64,000 nt of DNA from Halomonas ramblicola (GTDB lineage Bacteria > Pseudomonadota > Gammaproteobacteria > Pseudomonadales > Halomonadaceae), in assembly GCF_030409215.1 (NCBI RefSeq), contig NZ_JAUFPL010000028.1, positions 243,220-307,219 on the forward strand, written 5' to 3'. The position numbers and the translations under genes are program-made. The notes below the pieces were generated by a model. It worked only from the letters and a program-made list of their open reading frames with translations, was not told the origin of the DNA and ran no database searches. Each line of letters begins with the position of its first letter. Position 1 is the first letter of the stretch. Positions 1 to 9,354 of this stretch are shown here, piece after piece.

Positions 1-970
1 GTTCACCCACCTCGCCGGCCACCCGCTCGGCGAAGGCCAGCAGTTCCCTGGCACTACCGCCGCCGTGGTGCACCAGCACCAGGGCCTGGCGGTCATGGAC
101 TCCGAAGTGTCCCTCGCGCCAGCCCTTGAGGCCACAGCGATCGATCAGCCAGCCGGCGGCGAGCTTGACCCGGCCGCCGGGCTGGGGGAAGTGTGGCATG
201 TCCGGATGCGCGGCGAGCAGTCGCTCGGCCTGTCCGGCCGGGACCAGCGGATTCTTGAAGAAGCTCCCGGCATTACCCAGCGTCGCCGGGTCGGGCAGCT
301 TCTCGCGCCGTATGGCGCACACCGCCTCGGCCACTTCCAGCGGGCTCGGGGCCTCGCCCAGCCGGCAGGCCAGGTCGCCATAGCCGAGCCGCGGCCGGGG
401 CCGCCGGGAGAGCCGCATCGACAGCCGGGTGATGGCCACGCGGCCGTCCAGCTCGCCCTTGAAGACGCTGTCGCGGTAACCGAAGGCGCACTGCGCCGGT
501 GTCATCCAGGCCTCGCGGCCATCATCCAGGTGCACCACCTGCAGCGCCTCCAGCACCTCGCAGAGTTCGACCCCGTAGGCGCCGATGTTCTGGATCGGTG
601 CGGCGCCGCAGTGGCCGGGGATCAGCGCCAGGTTCTCGATGCCCCAGAGCCCGCGCCCGGCGAGCGCCATCACCAGGTCGTGCCATACCACCCCCGCCTC
701 GACCTGGACGCGGACGATGTCGCCCCGCTCCTCCTCCAGCCACCAGCGCCGCAGGGCCGGCCGAACCACCAGGCCGGGCAGACGCTCGGGCAGGATCAGG
801 TTGCTGCCGCCGCCCAGCAGGGTCAGCGGCCACGAGCGGCTATGGGCCAGGGCCAGCGCCTCCCGTAGCTCGGCCAGGCTCCCCGCTGCCGCAAAACGCT
901 CGGCGACGCAGGGCAGGCCCAGGGTGTTGGACCGGCTCAGGTCGTGGTCGGCGCTCGGGACGAGGCTCAA
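1..970 (-). CDS. murB: UDP-N-acetylenolpyruvoylglucosamine reductase MurB (3' end cut by window edge)
   Basis: MurB reduces UDP-GlcNAc-enolpyruvate to UDP-MurNAc with NADPH and FAD, the second committed step of peptidoglycan precursor synthesis in the cytoplasm. The frame shows the FAD-binding segment LLGGGSNLIL near residue 40, IQNIGAYGVE near residue 110, a Y-R-SVFK segment, and the catalytic-serine motif NAGSFFKNP in the C-terminal part, followed by LIDRCGLKG, as in type I MurB. About 323 residues are visible against roughly 340 in E. coli; the end lies beyond base 1. No ATG fits, so a TTG at 970-968 is chosen; it overlaps the TGA of the upstream phosphatase gene in a TTGA arrangement, suggesting translational coupling. 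Last gene of the envelope operon here. The function is secure, the start less so. Confidence 0.9.
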   Translation of the reverse strand, partial: MSLVPSADHDLSRSNTLGLPCVAERFAAAGSLAELREALALAHSRSWPLTLLGGGSNLILPERLPGLVVRPALRRWWLEEERGDIVRVQVEAGVVWHDLVMALAGRGLWGIENLALIPGHCGAAPIQNIGAYGVELCEVLEALQVVHLDDGREAWMTPAQCAFGYRDSVFKGELDGRVAITRLSMRLSRRPRPRLGYGDLACRLGEAPSPLEVAEAVCAIRREKLPDPATLGNAGSFFKNPLVPAGQAERLLAAHPDMPHFPQPGGRVKLAAGWLIDRCGLKGWREGHFGVHDRQALVLVHHGGGSARELLAFAERVAGEVGE

Positions 971-1443
971 GACGGGGGCTCCAGGCGGGCCTCGATCTCG
1001 GCCAGCAGCCCACGGGAAGCGGCCTCGATCAGATCGAGCACCCGTTCGAAACCGCCCTCGCCGCCGAAGTAGGGGTCGGGCACCGCCTCACCGGGGCGCT
1101 CGGCGAACTCGAGGAAGAGGCCGATACGGGCCTCGCAGCCCGCCGGACGCCGCCGCTCCAGCTCGGCCAGGTTGTCGTGGTCCATGGCCAGCAGGTAGTC
1201 GAAGCGCTCGAAGTCGGCATCGGCCAGCTGGCGGCCACGCAGGTCGGAGAGATCGAGGCCGCGCCGCGCCGCGGCCTCGCGGGCGCGGGGGTCCGGCGCC
1301 TCGCCGACGTGCCAGGGACCGACGCCGCAGGAGTCCACGCTGACCCGGCCAGCCAGGCCGCGCTCCTCGAGCAGGCGGCGGAAGACCCCCTCGGCAGTGG
1401 GCGAGCGGCAGATGTTGCCCAGGCAGACGAAGAGGACGCGCAT
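967..1443 (-). CDS. Low-molecular-weight protein-tyrosine phosphatase
   Basis: A 158-residue cytoplasmic phosphatase of the LMW-PTP family. The P-loop CLGNICRS lies at residues 7-14 (nucleophile Cys7, Arg13) and the general acid Asp123 lies in the motif DPYFGG, so all catalytic residues are present. The substrate cannot be read from the sequence. Members of this family act on tyrosine kinases of exopolysaccharide synthesis or, in some bacteria, on other phosphoproteins, but no kinase gene is adjacent. It sits between kdsB and murB with one-base and four-base overlaps, an arrangement also found in Pseudomonas, so it is co-expressed with envelope genes. Confidence 0.93.
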   Translation of the reverse strand: MRVLFVCLGNICRSPTAEGVFRRLLEERGLAGRVSVDSCGVGPWHVGEAPDPRAREAAARRGLDLSDLRGRQLADADFERFDYLLAMDHDNLAELERRRPAGCEARIGLFLEFAERPGEAVPDPYFGGEGGFERVLDLIEAASRGLLAEIEARLEPPS

Positions 1444-2234
1444 CAGTCACCTCCTTGGGATGTCTCGTGGGCGAGCAGCGCCCGCACCCGGGCCAGGTCC
1501 TCGGCGGTATCGACCCCGGCAGGATGCGGCTCGCCGGCGAGCGCCACCTGGATGGCGTGGCCGTGGTGCAGGGCACGCAGCTGCTCGAGCTGCTCCAACT
1601 GCTCCAGGGGCGCCGGCGGCCAGCCGCGGTAGTCGGCCAGGAAGCTCGCCCGATAGGCGTAGAGGCCGATATGGCGCAGCCAGGCGTCGGCCTCCAGGCG
1701 CTCGGGGCGGGCACCACGGTCCCAGGCTTCCCTATGCCAGGGAAGGGGGGCCCGGGAGAAGTAGAGGGCACGACCCGATTCGGCCCGTACCACCTTCACC
1801 ACGTTGGGGTTGAACAGCGTCGCCACCTCGGTGATCGGCTCGGCCAGGGTGGCGATGGAGGCACCGGGGTCATCGAAGAGTCGTTCGGCCACCTGGTCGA
1901 TGAGCGACGCGGGAATCAGCGGTTCGTCGCCCTGGACGTTGACCAGCACGGCGGCGTCGGCGAGCCCCAGCCGCTCGGCCACCTCGGCCAGGCGGTCGGT
2001 CCCCGACGGGTGGTCGGCGCGGGTCATCACCACCTCGGCGCCCAGGGGGGCGAGCGCCGCCTCGATGCGTGCGTCGTCGGTGGCCACCACCACCCGGCTG
2101 GCGCGACTCGCGCTAGCGCGCCGCCAGACATGGGCCACCATGGGCTCACCGGCGATCTCCGCCAGGGGCTTGCCCGGCAGCCGCGAGGACGCGAAGCGCG
2201 CCGGGATCACCGCGATGAACTCGCCCGCGGCCAT
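1443..2234 (-). CDS. kdsB: 3-deoxy-manno-octulosonate cytidylyltransferase KdsB
   Basis: KdsB activates Kdo to CMP-Kdo for lipopolysaccharide inner-core synthesis. The 263-residue protein starts with the nucleotide-binding signature [15 protein letters not shown] at residues 10-24 (conserved Arg18 and Lys22) and carries NVQGDEPLI near residue 100, the metal and CTP site of this cytidylyltransferase family. The open frame continues upstream, but the ATG at 2234 is chosen because it starts the conserved domain and overlaps the stop codon of the preceding Trm112-like gene by one base (TGATG). It is the third gene from the end of the exbB-to-murB operon; kdsA is not in the window. Confidence 0.96.
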   Translation of the reverse strand: MAAGEFIAVIPARFASSRLPGKPLAEIAGEPMVAHVWRRASASRASRVVVATDDARIEAALAPLGAEVVMTRADHPSGTDRLAEVAERLGLADAAVLVNVQGDEPLIPASLIDQVAERLFDDPGASIATLAEPITEVATLFNPNVVKVVRAESGRALYFSRAPLPWHREAWDRGARPERLEADAWLRHIGLYAYRASFLADYRGWPPAPLEQLEQLEQLRALHHGHAIQVALAGEPHPAGVDTAEDLARVRALLAHETSQGGD

Positions 2235-2443
2235 CAGGCCTCCCCCGTGCGTCCGGGCGACTCGCGAAGCTTCTCGTCGACGGACAGCGGCCGCGCCTCC
2301 TCCGGCAGCATCACCGGGATGTCGTCGCGGATCGGATAGGCCAGGCCGTCGTAGAGGCAGTGCAGCTCCCCGGCCTCGCGGTGGTACCTGAGCTTGCCCT
2401 TGCACAGCGGGCAGACCAGCATGGCCAGCAGCTCCTTGTCCAT
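2234..2443 (-). CDS. Trm112 family (YcaR-like) small protein
   Basis: A 69-residue protein of the Trm112/YcaR family, starting [18 protein letters not shown] and containing a CxxC pair and a third cysteine in [20 protein letters not shown]. The family is a small zinc-ribbon-like fold; in eukaryotes and archaea Trm112 activates methyltransferases, and the role of the bacterial version is not established. The frame is open farther upstream, but the ATG at 2443 starts the conserved region and follows a GAGGTG ribosome-binding site. Placement between lpxK and kdsB is conserved in many gammaproteobacteria. Confidence 0.9.
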   Translation of the reverse strand: MDKELLAMLVCPLCKGKLRYHREAGELHCLYDGLAYPIRDDIPVMLPEEARPLSVDEKLRESPGRTGEA

Positions 2444-2444
2444 C

Positions 2445-3518
2445 TCATGCACCTCGCTCTTGGTGGCGAGCCGGGGTCTGCCCGACTCGCAGGGTCGTGT
2501 CGTTGTCGTCTCCCCGTGCGGCACCCGGCTCGGCCAGCCTGGCCTCCAGCCAGGCGACGAAGGCGGAGCCGGGTTCGGCGGTCACCTCCAGCACCCAGCT
2601 GGCGTCGGGGGCGAGCCCACGGCACTTGACGGCATCCTTGGCGGTCATCACCAGCGGCCGGGCGTCGCCGAAGTCGAGCTCCTCGGCCCGGTAGGCGTGG
2701 TGGTCGCCGAAGGAGTGTGGAATCGCCTCGACGCCGAGCCCGGCCAGGGTCTCGAAGAAGCGTGCCGGCCGGCCGATCCCGGCCACGGCGTGCACCGCGC
2801 CCGCGAAGGGCGGCGGATCGAGTGGCCGGCGCTCGCCGTCGCCCAGGCGTCGCCAGGCCGACGGCACCAGGCGCATCGTGAAGGCGCCCGGCGGCACCTC
2901 GAAGGCCGCCTCGCCGTTGACCAGCACGGCATCCACCGAGCCGAGCCGGGTAAGCGGCTCGCGCAGCGGACCCGCCGGCAGGCAGCGGCCGTTGCCGAAA
3001 CCGCGCGCGCCGTCCACCACTACCAGCTCCAGGTCGCGGGCCAGCGCCAGGTGTTGGAGGCCGTCGTCGGCCACCAGGATATCGCAGCCCTCCTCCAGCA
3101 GTCGCCGGGCCCCGCGGGGCCGGTCGGGATCCACCACTACCGGCACGCCGGTCTGGTCGGCCAGCATGCGCGGCTCGTCGCCGCAGGCCGCGACCGGCGT
3201 CCGCGCGGTGACCCGCAGCGGATAACGTTCGCCACGCCCGCCATAGCCGCGCGAGAGGATGCCCGGCCGCCGGCCGCGCTCCTCCAGAAAGCGTACCAGC
3301 CAGGCCACCAACGGCGACTTGCCGGTGCCGCCCAGGGTCAGGTTGCCGACCACGATCACCGGCACGGGGGCACGCCAGACCGCCCGGCGACCGCTGGCGT
3401 AGGCCGCCGTGCGGCGCGCCACGCCCCGGCGATAGAGCGCCTCCAGGGGGCGCAGCAGCCGCAGCCAGGCAGCGCCGCGGTAGGCGGCGGCCAACCAGCG
3501 CTCGCCGGCCCCGCTCAT
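2445..3518 (-). CDS. lpxK: Tetraacyldisaccharide 4'-kinase LpxK
   Basis: LpxK phosphorylates the 4' position of the lipid A disaccharide precursor to give lipid IVA at the inner membrane. The protein is 357 residues, close to the usual 325-345. An N-terminal hydrophobic and basic membrane-associating stretch is followed by the Walker A motif GNLTLGGTGKS at residues 58-68, typical of LpxK, and a DDGLQH motif in the middle. The start overlaps the msbA stop by four bases. MsbA and LpxK act consecutively in lipid A production and export, and their adjacency is widespread. Confidence 0.96.
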   Translation of the reverse strand: MSGAGERWLAAAYRGAAWLRLLRPLEALYRRGVARRTAAYASGRRAVWRAPVPVIVVGNLTLGGTGKSPLVAWLVRFLEERGRRPGILSRGYGGRGERYPLRVTARTPVAACGDEPRMLADQTGVPVVVDPDRPRGARRLLEEGCDILVADDGLQHLALARDLELVVVDGARGFGNGRCLPAGPLREPLTRLGSVDAVLVNGEAAFEVPPGAFTMRLVPSAWRRLGDGERRPLDPPPFAGAVHAVAGIGRPARFFETLAGLGVEAIPHSFGDHHAYRAEELDFGDARPLVMTAKDAVKCRGLAPDASWVLEVTAEPGSAFVAWLEARLAEPGAARGDDNDTTLRVGQTPARHQERGA

Positions 3519-5275
3519 GCCGGGTCGGCCTCCTGGAACTGCAGGCGGTGGAGGGCCGCATAGGCACCGTCCCGGGCGAGCAGCGCGGCATGGCTGCCCT
3601 GCTCGATGATCTCGCCCTGTTCCATCACCAGGATACGATCGGCACGCTCGATGGTGGAGAGCCGGTGGGCGATCACCAGGGTGGTGCGCCCCTTGCAGAC
3701 CTCCTCCAGGGCGGCCTGGATATGGCGCTCCGACTCGGTGTCCAGCGCCGAGGTGGCCTCGTCGAGGATCAGCAGCGGCGCGTCCTTGAAGATGGCCCGG
3801 GCGATGGCCAGGCGCTGGCGCTGGCCGCCGGAGAGCATCACCCCGTTGTCGCCCACCACCGTCGCATAGCCGTCGGGCAGGCGCTCGATGAATTCATGGG
3901 CATGGGCGGCGCGGGCCGCCGCCTCGATGGCCGCGGGGTCGGCATCGGGCACGCCGTAGGCGATATTGTCGGCGATGCTGGCATTGAACAGGGTCACCTG
4001 CTGGGACACCAGGGCGATCTGGCGGCGCAGCGGTGCCAGCCGGTAGTCGTCCAGGGGCACGTCGTCGATCAGCACCCGTCCGGCGGTGGGCCGGTAGAAG
4101 CGCGGCAGCAACCCCACCAGGGTCGACTTGCCGCTGCCCGAGCGGCCGACGATGGCGACCATCTCGCCCTCCGCCACCCTGAGGTCGATGCCCCTGAGCA
4201 CCTCGGGCTGCCCCTCGCCGTAGGCGAAGCGCACGCCCTCGAAGGCCACCCGCCCCGACAGCCGTCCGGGGTCACGGGTGCCTTCGTCGGGCTCCGCCGG
4301 CCTCTCCAGCAGCCCGAACAGCTCGGACGCCGCGGCCAGGCCCTTCTGGATCTCGCTGTTGATCTCGGTGAGCTGGCGGACCGGCTTGGCCATCAGCGAG
4401 GCGGCGGTGATGAAGGCCACGAACTCCCCGGGGGTCATGTCGGCCATCAGCGCCGGCGACATGGCCAGCCATACCAGCACCGCCAGGGCGACGGCCACCA
4501 GCAGCTGGATCACCGGGGTGCTGACCGCCTTGGTCAACGCCTCCTTCATGCTCTGCTGACGGTTGTACTCGCTGGCGGCGGCGAAACGCGCCTTCTCGTA
4601 GCCCTCGGCGCCATGGGTGCGCACCACCCGGTAGCCGGAAAGCGCCTCGGAGGCGACGTGGGTGACCTCGCCCATGGAGGCCTGGATGCGCCCGGAGATG
4701 CGCCGGAAACGCTTGCTGGCATAACTCACCACGCCAGCGATCAGCGGGGTCACCGTCAGGAACAGCAGGGTCAGCATCCAGTTGGTCCACAGCAGGTAGG
4801 TCACCAGGCCGATGACGAAGAGCCCCTCGCGCAACAGGATGGTCAACGCCTTGGTGGCGGCCCCGGTGACCTGCTCCACGTGATAGGTGACCCGCGAGAT
4901 CAGGTGGCCGCTGGAGTGGTTGTCGAAGAAGCGCCCCGGCAGGTGCAGCATGTGGTTGAAGACGTCGCAGCGCAGGGCGTGGACCACGTTGCGTGCCACG
5001 TCGCTCATGAAGTAGGTGCCGAGGAAGGTGCCCAGGCCGCGGGCGGCGAACATGCCGATCACGAACATCGGCAGGAACACCCGGAAGGCGGTATCGGGCT
5101 CCTGGATGCCGTCGATCAGCCGTTTCATCATCTCGGCCAGGGCGGTACTGGAGGCGGCGTAGATGGCATAGCCGACGATGGCCAGGGCGAAGGCGCGCCA
5201 GTGAGGGCGCACGTAGCCCAGCAATCGCTTGTAGAGCATCCAGCCCGATTGTTGGGAAGTCCCGATGGGAATCAC
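3515..5275 (-). CDS. msbA: Lipid A export ATP-binding/permease protein MsbA
   Basis: A 586-residue half-transporter that flips lipid A core across the inner membrane. The N-terminal half (about residues 15-320) holds six predicted membrane helices; the C-terminal half is an ABC ATPase with Walker A GRSGSGKST, signature LSGGQRQRLAIARA, Walker B ILDEATSALD and a switch histidine in VIAHRLSTI. Length and architecture match MsbA (582 residues in E. coli). It overlaps exbD upstream (ATGA) and lpxK downstream, which supports the lipid A role over a generic multidrug exporter. Confidence 0.95.
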   Translation of the reverse strand: MIPIGTSQQSGWMLYKRLLGYVRPHWRAFALAIVGYAIYAASSTALAEMMKRLIDGIQEPDTAFRVFLPMFVIGMFAARGLGTFLGTYFMSDVARNVVHALRCDVFNHMLHLPGRFFDNHSSGHLISRVTYHVEQVTGAATKALTILLREGLFVIGLVTYLLWTNWMLTLLFLTVTPLIAGVVSYASKRFRRISGRIQASMGEVTHVASEALSGYRVVRTHGAEGYEKARFAAASEYNRQQSMKEALTKAVSTPVIQLLVAVALAVLVWLAMSPALMADMTPGEFVAFITAASLMAKPVRQLTEINSEIQKGLAAASELFGLLERPAEPDEGTRDPGRLSGRVAFEGVRFAYGEGQPEVLRGIDLRVAEGEMVAIVGRSGSGKSTLVGLLPRFYRPTAGRVLIDDVPLDDYRLAPLRRQIALVSQQVTLFNASIADNIAYGVPDADPAAIEAAARAAHAHEFIERLPDGYATVVGDNGVMLSGGQRQRLAIARAIFKDAPLLILDEATSALDTESERHIQAALEEVCKGRTTLVIAHRLSTIERADRILVMEQGEIIEQGSHAALLARDGAYAALHRLQFQEADPA

Positions 5276-5694
5276 GGCGTCTCCGCTTGCGTGGATGAAG
5301 TCTCGGTGGTGGCGATGCGCACCCGCTGGATGCCCAGCAGGCCGGCCTGGTCGAGCGCGCGCACCACCGCGGCGTGGCGGGCGCGGGCATCGGCCTCCAC
5401 CACCAGGCCGTGCTCGCGGGCCTGCTCCGCCTCGGCGGCCAGCGCCTCGGGCAGCGCACGGGCGGTCAGCTCTCGCTCGCCGAGGCGGTAATCACCCTCG
5501 GCGTCGACCACCAGGGTCACCGGCGAGGGTTCGGCGGCGACCCCGCTGACGCTCTCCGGCAGCGTGAGTTCCAGGGCCTGGCGGGTCTCGAAGGTGGTGG
5601 AGACCATGAAGAAGATCAACAGCAGGAACACCACGTCGATCAGCGGGGTGAGGTTCACCTCCACGGGATCACGCCGGGTACGCGGGAACCTCAC
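5272..5694 (-). CDS. exbD: ExbD/TolR family biopolymer transport protein
   Basis: A 140-residue inner-membrane protein with one N-terminal membrane helix (about residues 13-35) carrying the conserved proton-pathway aspartate Asp20 in LTPLIDVVF, followed by a periplasmic domain. Together with the upstream ExbB-like protein it should form a proton-driven motor that energises an outer-membrane process. The actual partner (TonB, TolA or other) is not visible here. It overlaps exbB and msbA by four bases on each side, so the three are translated together. Confidence 0.9.
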   Translation of the reverse strand: MRFPRTRRDPVEVNLTPLIDVVFLLLIFFMVSTTFETRQALELTLPESVSGVAAEPSPVTLVVDAEGDYRLGERELTARALPEALAAEAEQAREHGLVVEADARARHAAVVRALDQAGLLGIQRVRIATTETSSTQAETP

Positions 5695-6389
5695 GGCCGT
5701 TTCACCTCGGGGGCGAGACGACCGTCGGCCTCGAGCCGCTCGGTGTCCCGGGGATCTTCCTGCTGGTCGGCCAGCCGCAGGTCGCCACCGTAATGGGCGA
5801 GGAACTCCACCACCTGGCCGGCCTGCTCCTCCATGCGCACGGTGATATCCTCCACCCGCCGCAGGAAGTAGCGATGGAACATCAGCGCCGGAATGGCCAC
5901 GGTGAGGCCCGCCGCCGTGGTCACCAGGGCGCGGGAGATGCCGCCGGCCAGATCGGCGGTGCGGCTCGCCCCGTCGCCGGAGACGATCACCGAGAACACC
6001 TCGATCATGCCCACCACGGTGCCCAGCAGGCCGATCAGCGGGGCGATGGCGGCGATGGTGCCCAGCGGGCTCAGGAAGCGCTCCATGTCATGGATCACCG
6101 CGGTGGCGGCCTCCTGCAAGCGTGCCCTCACCTGTTCGTGACCGAGCCGGGTGTTGCGCAGGCCGGCGGCCAGCACACCGCCCAGCGGCGAGTGACTCTC
6201 CAGCCAGTAGAGGTTGACCTGCCCCCGGGAGATCAGGGTGCACACCTCCTGGCCGAGGCCGCGCGGGGCGATACGGCCGGCGCGCAGAGTCCACAGGCGC
6301 TCAATGATGATCACCGTGGCCAGCAGCGAGCAGCCGAGCAGCGGCAGCATCAACCAGCCCCCGGCGATCAGGGCCTCCATCATGTCCAT
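5691..6389 (-). CDS. exbB: MotA/TolQ/ExbB family proton channel protein
   Basis: A 232-residue protein with an N-terminal membrane helix (about residues 8-30), a cytoplasmic segment, and two further helices in the C-terminal half containing the APLIGLLGTVVGMIE signature and TTAAGLTVAIPAL, which are hallmarks of ExbB/TolQ. It is the first gene of a run of eight overlapping minus-strand genes (exbB, exbD, msbA, lpxK, Trm112, kdsB, phosphatase, murB). The gene order resembles that in Pseudomonas, except that msbA is inserted here. Confidence 0.92.
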   Translation of the reverse strand: MDMMEALIAGGWLMLPLLGCSLLATVIIIERLWTLRAGRIAPRGLGQEVCTLISRGQVNLYWLESHSPLGGVLAAGLRNTRLGHEQVRARLQEAATAVIHDMERFLSPLGTIAAIAPLIGLLGTVVGMIEVFSVIVSGDGASRTADLAGGISRALVTTAAGLTVAIPALMFHRYFLRRVEDITVRMEEQAGQVVEFLAHYGGDLRLADQQEDPRDTERLEADGRLAPEVKRP

Positions 6390-6432
6390 GCGCTTCCCCT
6401 CGAAAGATGCCCGTCATCGGTCCAGCCTGTCG

Positions 6433-8715
6433 TCACGGCGATTCTAACGCAAGGCAGTCGGCTCCGACACCGGCCCGCCGCCAGGCCGGCGGCCGTGCGA
6501 CCCGCGGCGGCGCCCCGCCGCCCAGGGTGAAGGTCAGCGCCCCGTCCAGGGCGGTGCTCCACTGGCAGGCCCCCGCCCGGCGGAAGCGCCTCACCACGCC
6601 GGCGTCGGGATGGCCGAAGGGGTTGTGGCGTCCCGCGCTGTAGACCACATGGCGCGGCGCCAGTGCCCTCACCAGCTGGGGGCCCGAGCTGGTGGCACTG
6701 CCGTGGTGGCCGGCCAGCAGCAGGGTGACCGGCCCCCCGGTCTCCAGCAGCAGCGCCCGCTCCACCCGTCGGCCGACATCGCCGGTGATCAGCAGGCGGT
6801 GCCCGCCGACACTCGCCTCCAGCACGCAGGCGCGGTCGTTGCCGGAAAGGCCCGCGACGTCCGGCGGCGGCCACAGCAAACGGAAGCGTACCCCGCCGCG
6901 CCGCCAGGTGCGACCGGCCCGACACGGCTCGGCGGCCACCCCGGGCACCTCGCCGGGCGGTGCCAGGAAGCGCCCCACCCGATGCGTCTCGCGCAGCGCC
7001 GACACCCCACCGGCGTGGTCGGCATCGTCATGGCTGACGATCACCGCGTCGAAACGCTGGCCGGGCGGCCACAGGGTCTCCAGGGGCGTGAAGCCCGAAG
7101 CGAAGCGCGGCCCGGTGTCGTAGAGGAGGCGATAGCCGGCGCTGCGCAGCTCCACCAGCTGGCCCTGGCCCACGTCGTGGATACGCACCCGCAGCTCGCC
7201 GGCGGCCGGGGTGTCCGGCAGCGGATTCAGGGGGACCAGCGCCAGCAGCAGCGTGGCGAGCGTGCGGAGTCGGCCATCGAGTCCCGGCAGGGCCCAGAGC
7301 AACGCCGCCAGGCCCAGCGTGAGGGCGAGGGGCGTGACCCGCTCGGGGTCGGGAATCCACAGCGGCAGCCAGGTCACCGCCCCTTCCAGCAGGGCCGCCA
7401 GGGCCTCGCCGAGCCGGCCGAAGAGCCACCAGCAGAGCGTCCCGAACGGCGGCAGCGGCGCGAGCAGCCAGCCCAGCAATCCCAGGGGCACCAGCAGACT
7501 GCTGACCAACGGGACCGCCAGCAGGTTGACCAGGGGAGCGGCCGGTGCCAGGCGGGCGAAGGCCAGCAGCACGGCGGCGGCCATCAGCGGCGCCAGCAGC
7601 AACTGGCTGCGCCCCAGGGCCCACAGCCAGCCGCCCGGGCCGCGCGGTCTCGGTCGCCCCTGCCAGATCAGGACCAGCAGCGCCACCGCGACGAAGGAGA
7701 GCCACAGGCCCGGCCGCCAGGCGCTGCGGGGATCGCCCAGCAGCACCAGGGCGAGCGCCAGCCACCAGCCCTGCCAGGGTCCGGGCGCGTGGCGACCGCT
7801 GGCTACCCAGAGTCCTACCAGGGTCATGATCAGGGCGCGCAGGGCCGGCGGCTCGAGGCCGGCCAGGCCGGCATAGCCCGTCGCCGCCAGGCCCGCCAGC
7901 CACCAGGGCCAGACCGCCAGGCGCCAGCGTCCGGGGCTGACCAGGCGTGCGGCGCCGCGGCCCAGCAGTAGGGCGAAGGCGGCCACCAGCCCCACGTGGA
8001 GCCCCGAGATCACCATCAGGTGGGTGGTACCGCTGGCGTTGAGCAGGTCCCAGTCGTCGGCGGTCAGGCGCTCCCCGGCGCCCAGGGTCAGCGCCGCCAG
8101 CCAGCGGCCCGTCCGTGGCGGCAGGTCGCGGCTGTCCAGGTACTCCAGCGCCAGCTGCCGCGGCGACGACGGAGCAGCCGCGAGGCGTCGCGGCGCAGGA
8201 TCGTGCCGCACATAGCCGGTCGCCTGGATGCCCTCCCGCCACAGCCAGGCACGGTAGTCGAAGGTGCCGGGGTTGGCGAGCCCCGCCGGCGGACGCAGAC
8301 GCACGGCGAACGCCCAGCGCTCGCCGGCGCGCATGGGCGGGGCCTGGTAGGCATTGACGCGGATCCGCTCCAGACGGTCGCAGGGCCGGCGCCCCTCCAC
8401 CAGCGGGCGGCAGCGCTCGACCTCCAGGGTCAGACGCGTCAGGCGCCCTCCCGGAGAGACCGTCACCAGTCGCCCCTCCACGGCCAGGTCCTGGCCCAGC
8501 AGGCCGTCGGGCAGCTCGGCCCCCCGGGCCAGCAGCAGGCTCGCCGCCACCCAGGCAATGACCGCGACCAGCCCCGCCGCCCATGCACGGCGCTGGGCCA
8601 GCGCGGCCAGCAAGGCCAGTCCCAGGCCTTCCCACAGGCCCGGGGGCGGATCGGCGCCCAGCCCCACGCCGGCCAGTACGGCGAGGGCCAGGGGAAGGGC
8701 CAGGCCAGGCGGCAT
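6433..8715 (-). CDS. comEC: DNA internalization-related competence protein ComEC/Rec2
   Basis: An integral membrane protein of about 760 residues that forms the inner-membrane channel for transforming DNA. The order is an N-terminal hydrophobic region and DUF4131-like domain, a central polytopic Competence domain (with GTTHLMVISGLHVGL), and a C-terminal metallo-beta-lactamase-like domain with HDDADHAGG and AGHHGSATSSG motifs. A GTG at 8745 would add ten residues, but the ATG at 8715 has GGAG seven bases upstream and is preferred. Natural transformation is not proven, because no other com or pil genes are in the window. Confidence 0.93.
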   Translation of the reverse strand: MPPGLALPLALAVLAGVGLGADPPPGLWEGLGLALLAALAQRRAWAAGLVAVIAWVAASLLLARGAELPDGLLGQDLAVEGRLVTVSPGGRLTRLTLEVERCRPLVEGRRPCDRLERIRVNAYQAPPMRAGERWAFAVRLRPPAGLANPGTFDYRAWLWREGIQATGYVRHDPAPRRLAAAPSSPRQLALEYLDSRDLPPRTGRWLAALTLGAGERLTADDWDLLNASGTTHLMVISGLHVGLVAAFALLLGRGAARLVSPGRWRLAVWPWWLAGLAATGYAGLAGLEPPALRALIMTLVGLWVASGRHAPGPWQGWWLALALVLLGDPRSAWRPGLWLSFVAVALLVLIWQGRPRPRGPGGWLWALGRSQLLLAPLMAAAVLLAFARLAPAAPLVNLLAVPLVSSLLVPLGLLGWLLAPLPPFGTLCWWLFGRLGEALAALLEGAVTWLPLWIPDPERVTPLALTLGLAALLWALPGLDGRLRTLATLLLALVPLNPLPDTPAAGELRVRIHDVGQGQLVELRSAGYRLLYDTGPRFASGFTPLETLWPPGQRFDAVIVSHDDADHAGGVSALRETHRVGRFLAPPGEVPGVAAEPCRAGRTWRRGGVRFRLLWPPPDVAGLSGNDRACVLEASVGGHRLLITGDVGRRVERALLLETGGPVTLLLAGHHGSATSSGPQLVRALAPRHVVYSAGRHNPFGHPDAGVVRRFRRAGACQWSTALDGALTFTLGGGAPPRVARPPAWRRAGVGADCLALESP

Positions 8716-8736
8716 TCCCTTGCTCCAGGTTGGGCC

Positions 8737-8759
8737 GGCGTTCACAGGTCATGAACGCC
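8737..8759. repeat. 8-bp inverted repeat upstream of comEC
   Basis: GGCGTTCA and TGAACGCC form a perfect inverted repeat with a 7-base spacer in the 111-bp gap between the divergent comEC and DUF2062 genes. It could be a regulator site or the start of a leader hairpin; no factor can be assigned. Confidence 0.4.
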
Positions 8760-8826
8760 GTGTCATGGCGACGACGAAGCCTTGTATGGATAATAGTCGC
8801 CATCCCGATGCCGCGAGCCCGATGAC

Positions 8827-9354
8827 ATGCCGCGCCGCCTGCTCCAGCGCTACATGCCCCACCCCGAGACCCTGCGGCGCCAGCGCTCGCTGCGTTTCAT
8901 GGGCCACCTGATCGGCAATCCGGCCCTCTGGGTGCTGGGCCGGCGCAGCGTCGCCAACGCCTTCTCCGTGGGCCTGTTCAGCGCCATGCTGCCGATTCCC
9001 TTCCAGATGGCGGTGGCGGCCCTGGGGGCCTGGGTCGTGCGTTGCAACCTGCCCCTCTCGGTGGCCCTGGTGTGGATCACCAACCCGCTGACCATGCCGC
9101 TGATCTTCTACGGCAACTACCGGCTCGGTGCCTGGCTGATGGACATCCCGGCGCGCGAGGCCCCGCAGCGACTCACCACGCGCTGGGTAGCGGAGAAGAT
9201 GAGCGACATCCTCCCCGCCCTGGCGCTGGGCTCGGTGGCGACCGCAGTGATCCTGGCGATCCTCGGCAACCTGTTGATCCGGCTACTGTGGCGCTGGCAG
9301 GTATCGCGTAGCTGGAAGGCGCGGCGGCGGCGTCGCCGCGGCGAGGACGACTAG
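8827..9354 (+). CDS. DUF2062 domain-containing membrane protein
   Basis: A 175-residue protein with a basic N-terminus and three hydrophobic stretches (about residues 50-75, 80-100 and 135-160), ending in a highly basic tail. The motif NPLTMPLIFYGNYRLG and overall layout match DUF2062, a family of small inner-membrane proteins of unknown function. It lies divergent from comEC and converges on lolD with four bases of overlap (stop 9354, lolD stop 9351). A DUF2062 gene also sits beside lolCDE in Pseudomonas. Confidence 0.85.
   Translation: MPRRLLQRYMPHPETLRRQRSLRFMGHLIGNPALWVLGRRSVANAFSVGLFSAMLPIPFQMAVAALGAWVVRCNLPLSVALVWITNPLTMPLIFYGNYRLGAWLMDIPAREAPQRLTTRWVAEKMSDILPALALGSVATAVILAILGNLLIRLLWRWQVSRSWKARRRRRRGEDD

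Noticed and set aside
3548..5491. Open frame of 647 codons on the plus strand opposite msbA
   Set aside because: Low-complexity, His/Gln/Gly-rich product with no motif; it mirrors the conserved msbA and exbD genes. Such antisense frames are common in GC-rich DNA.
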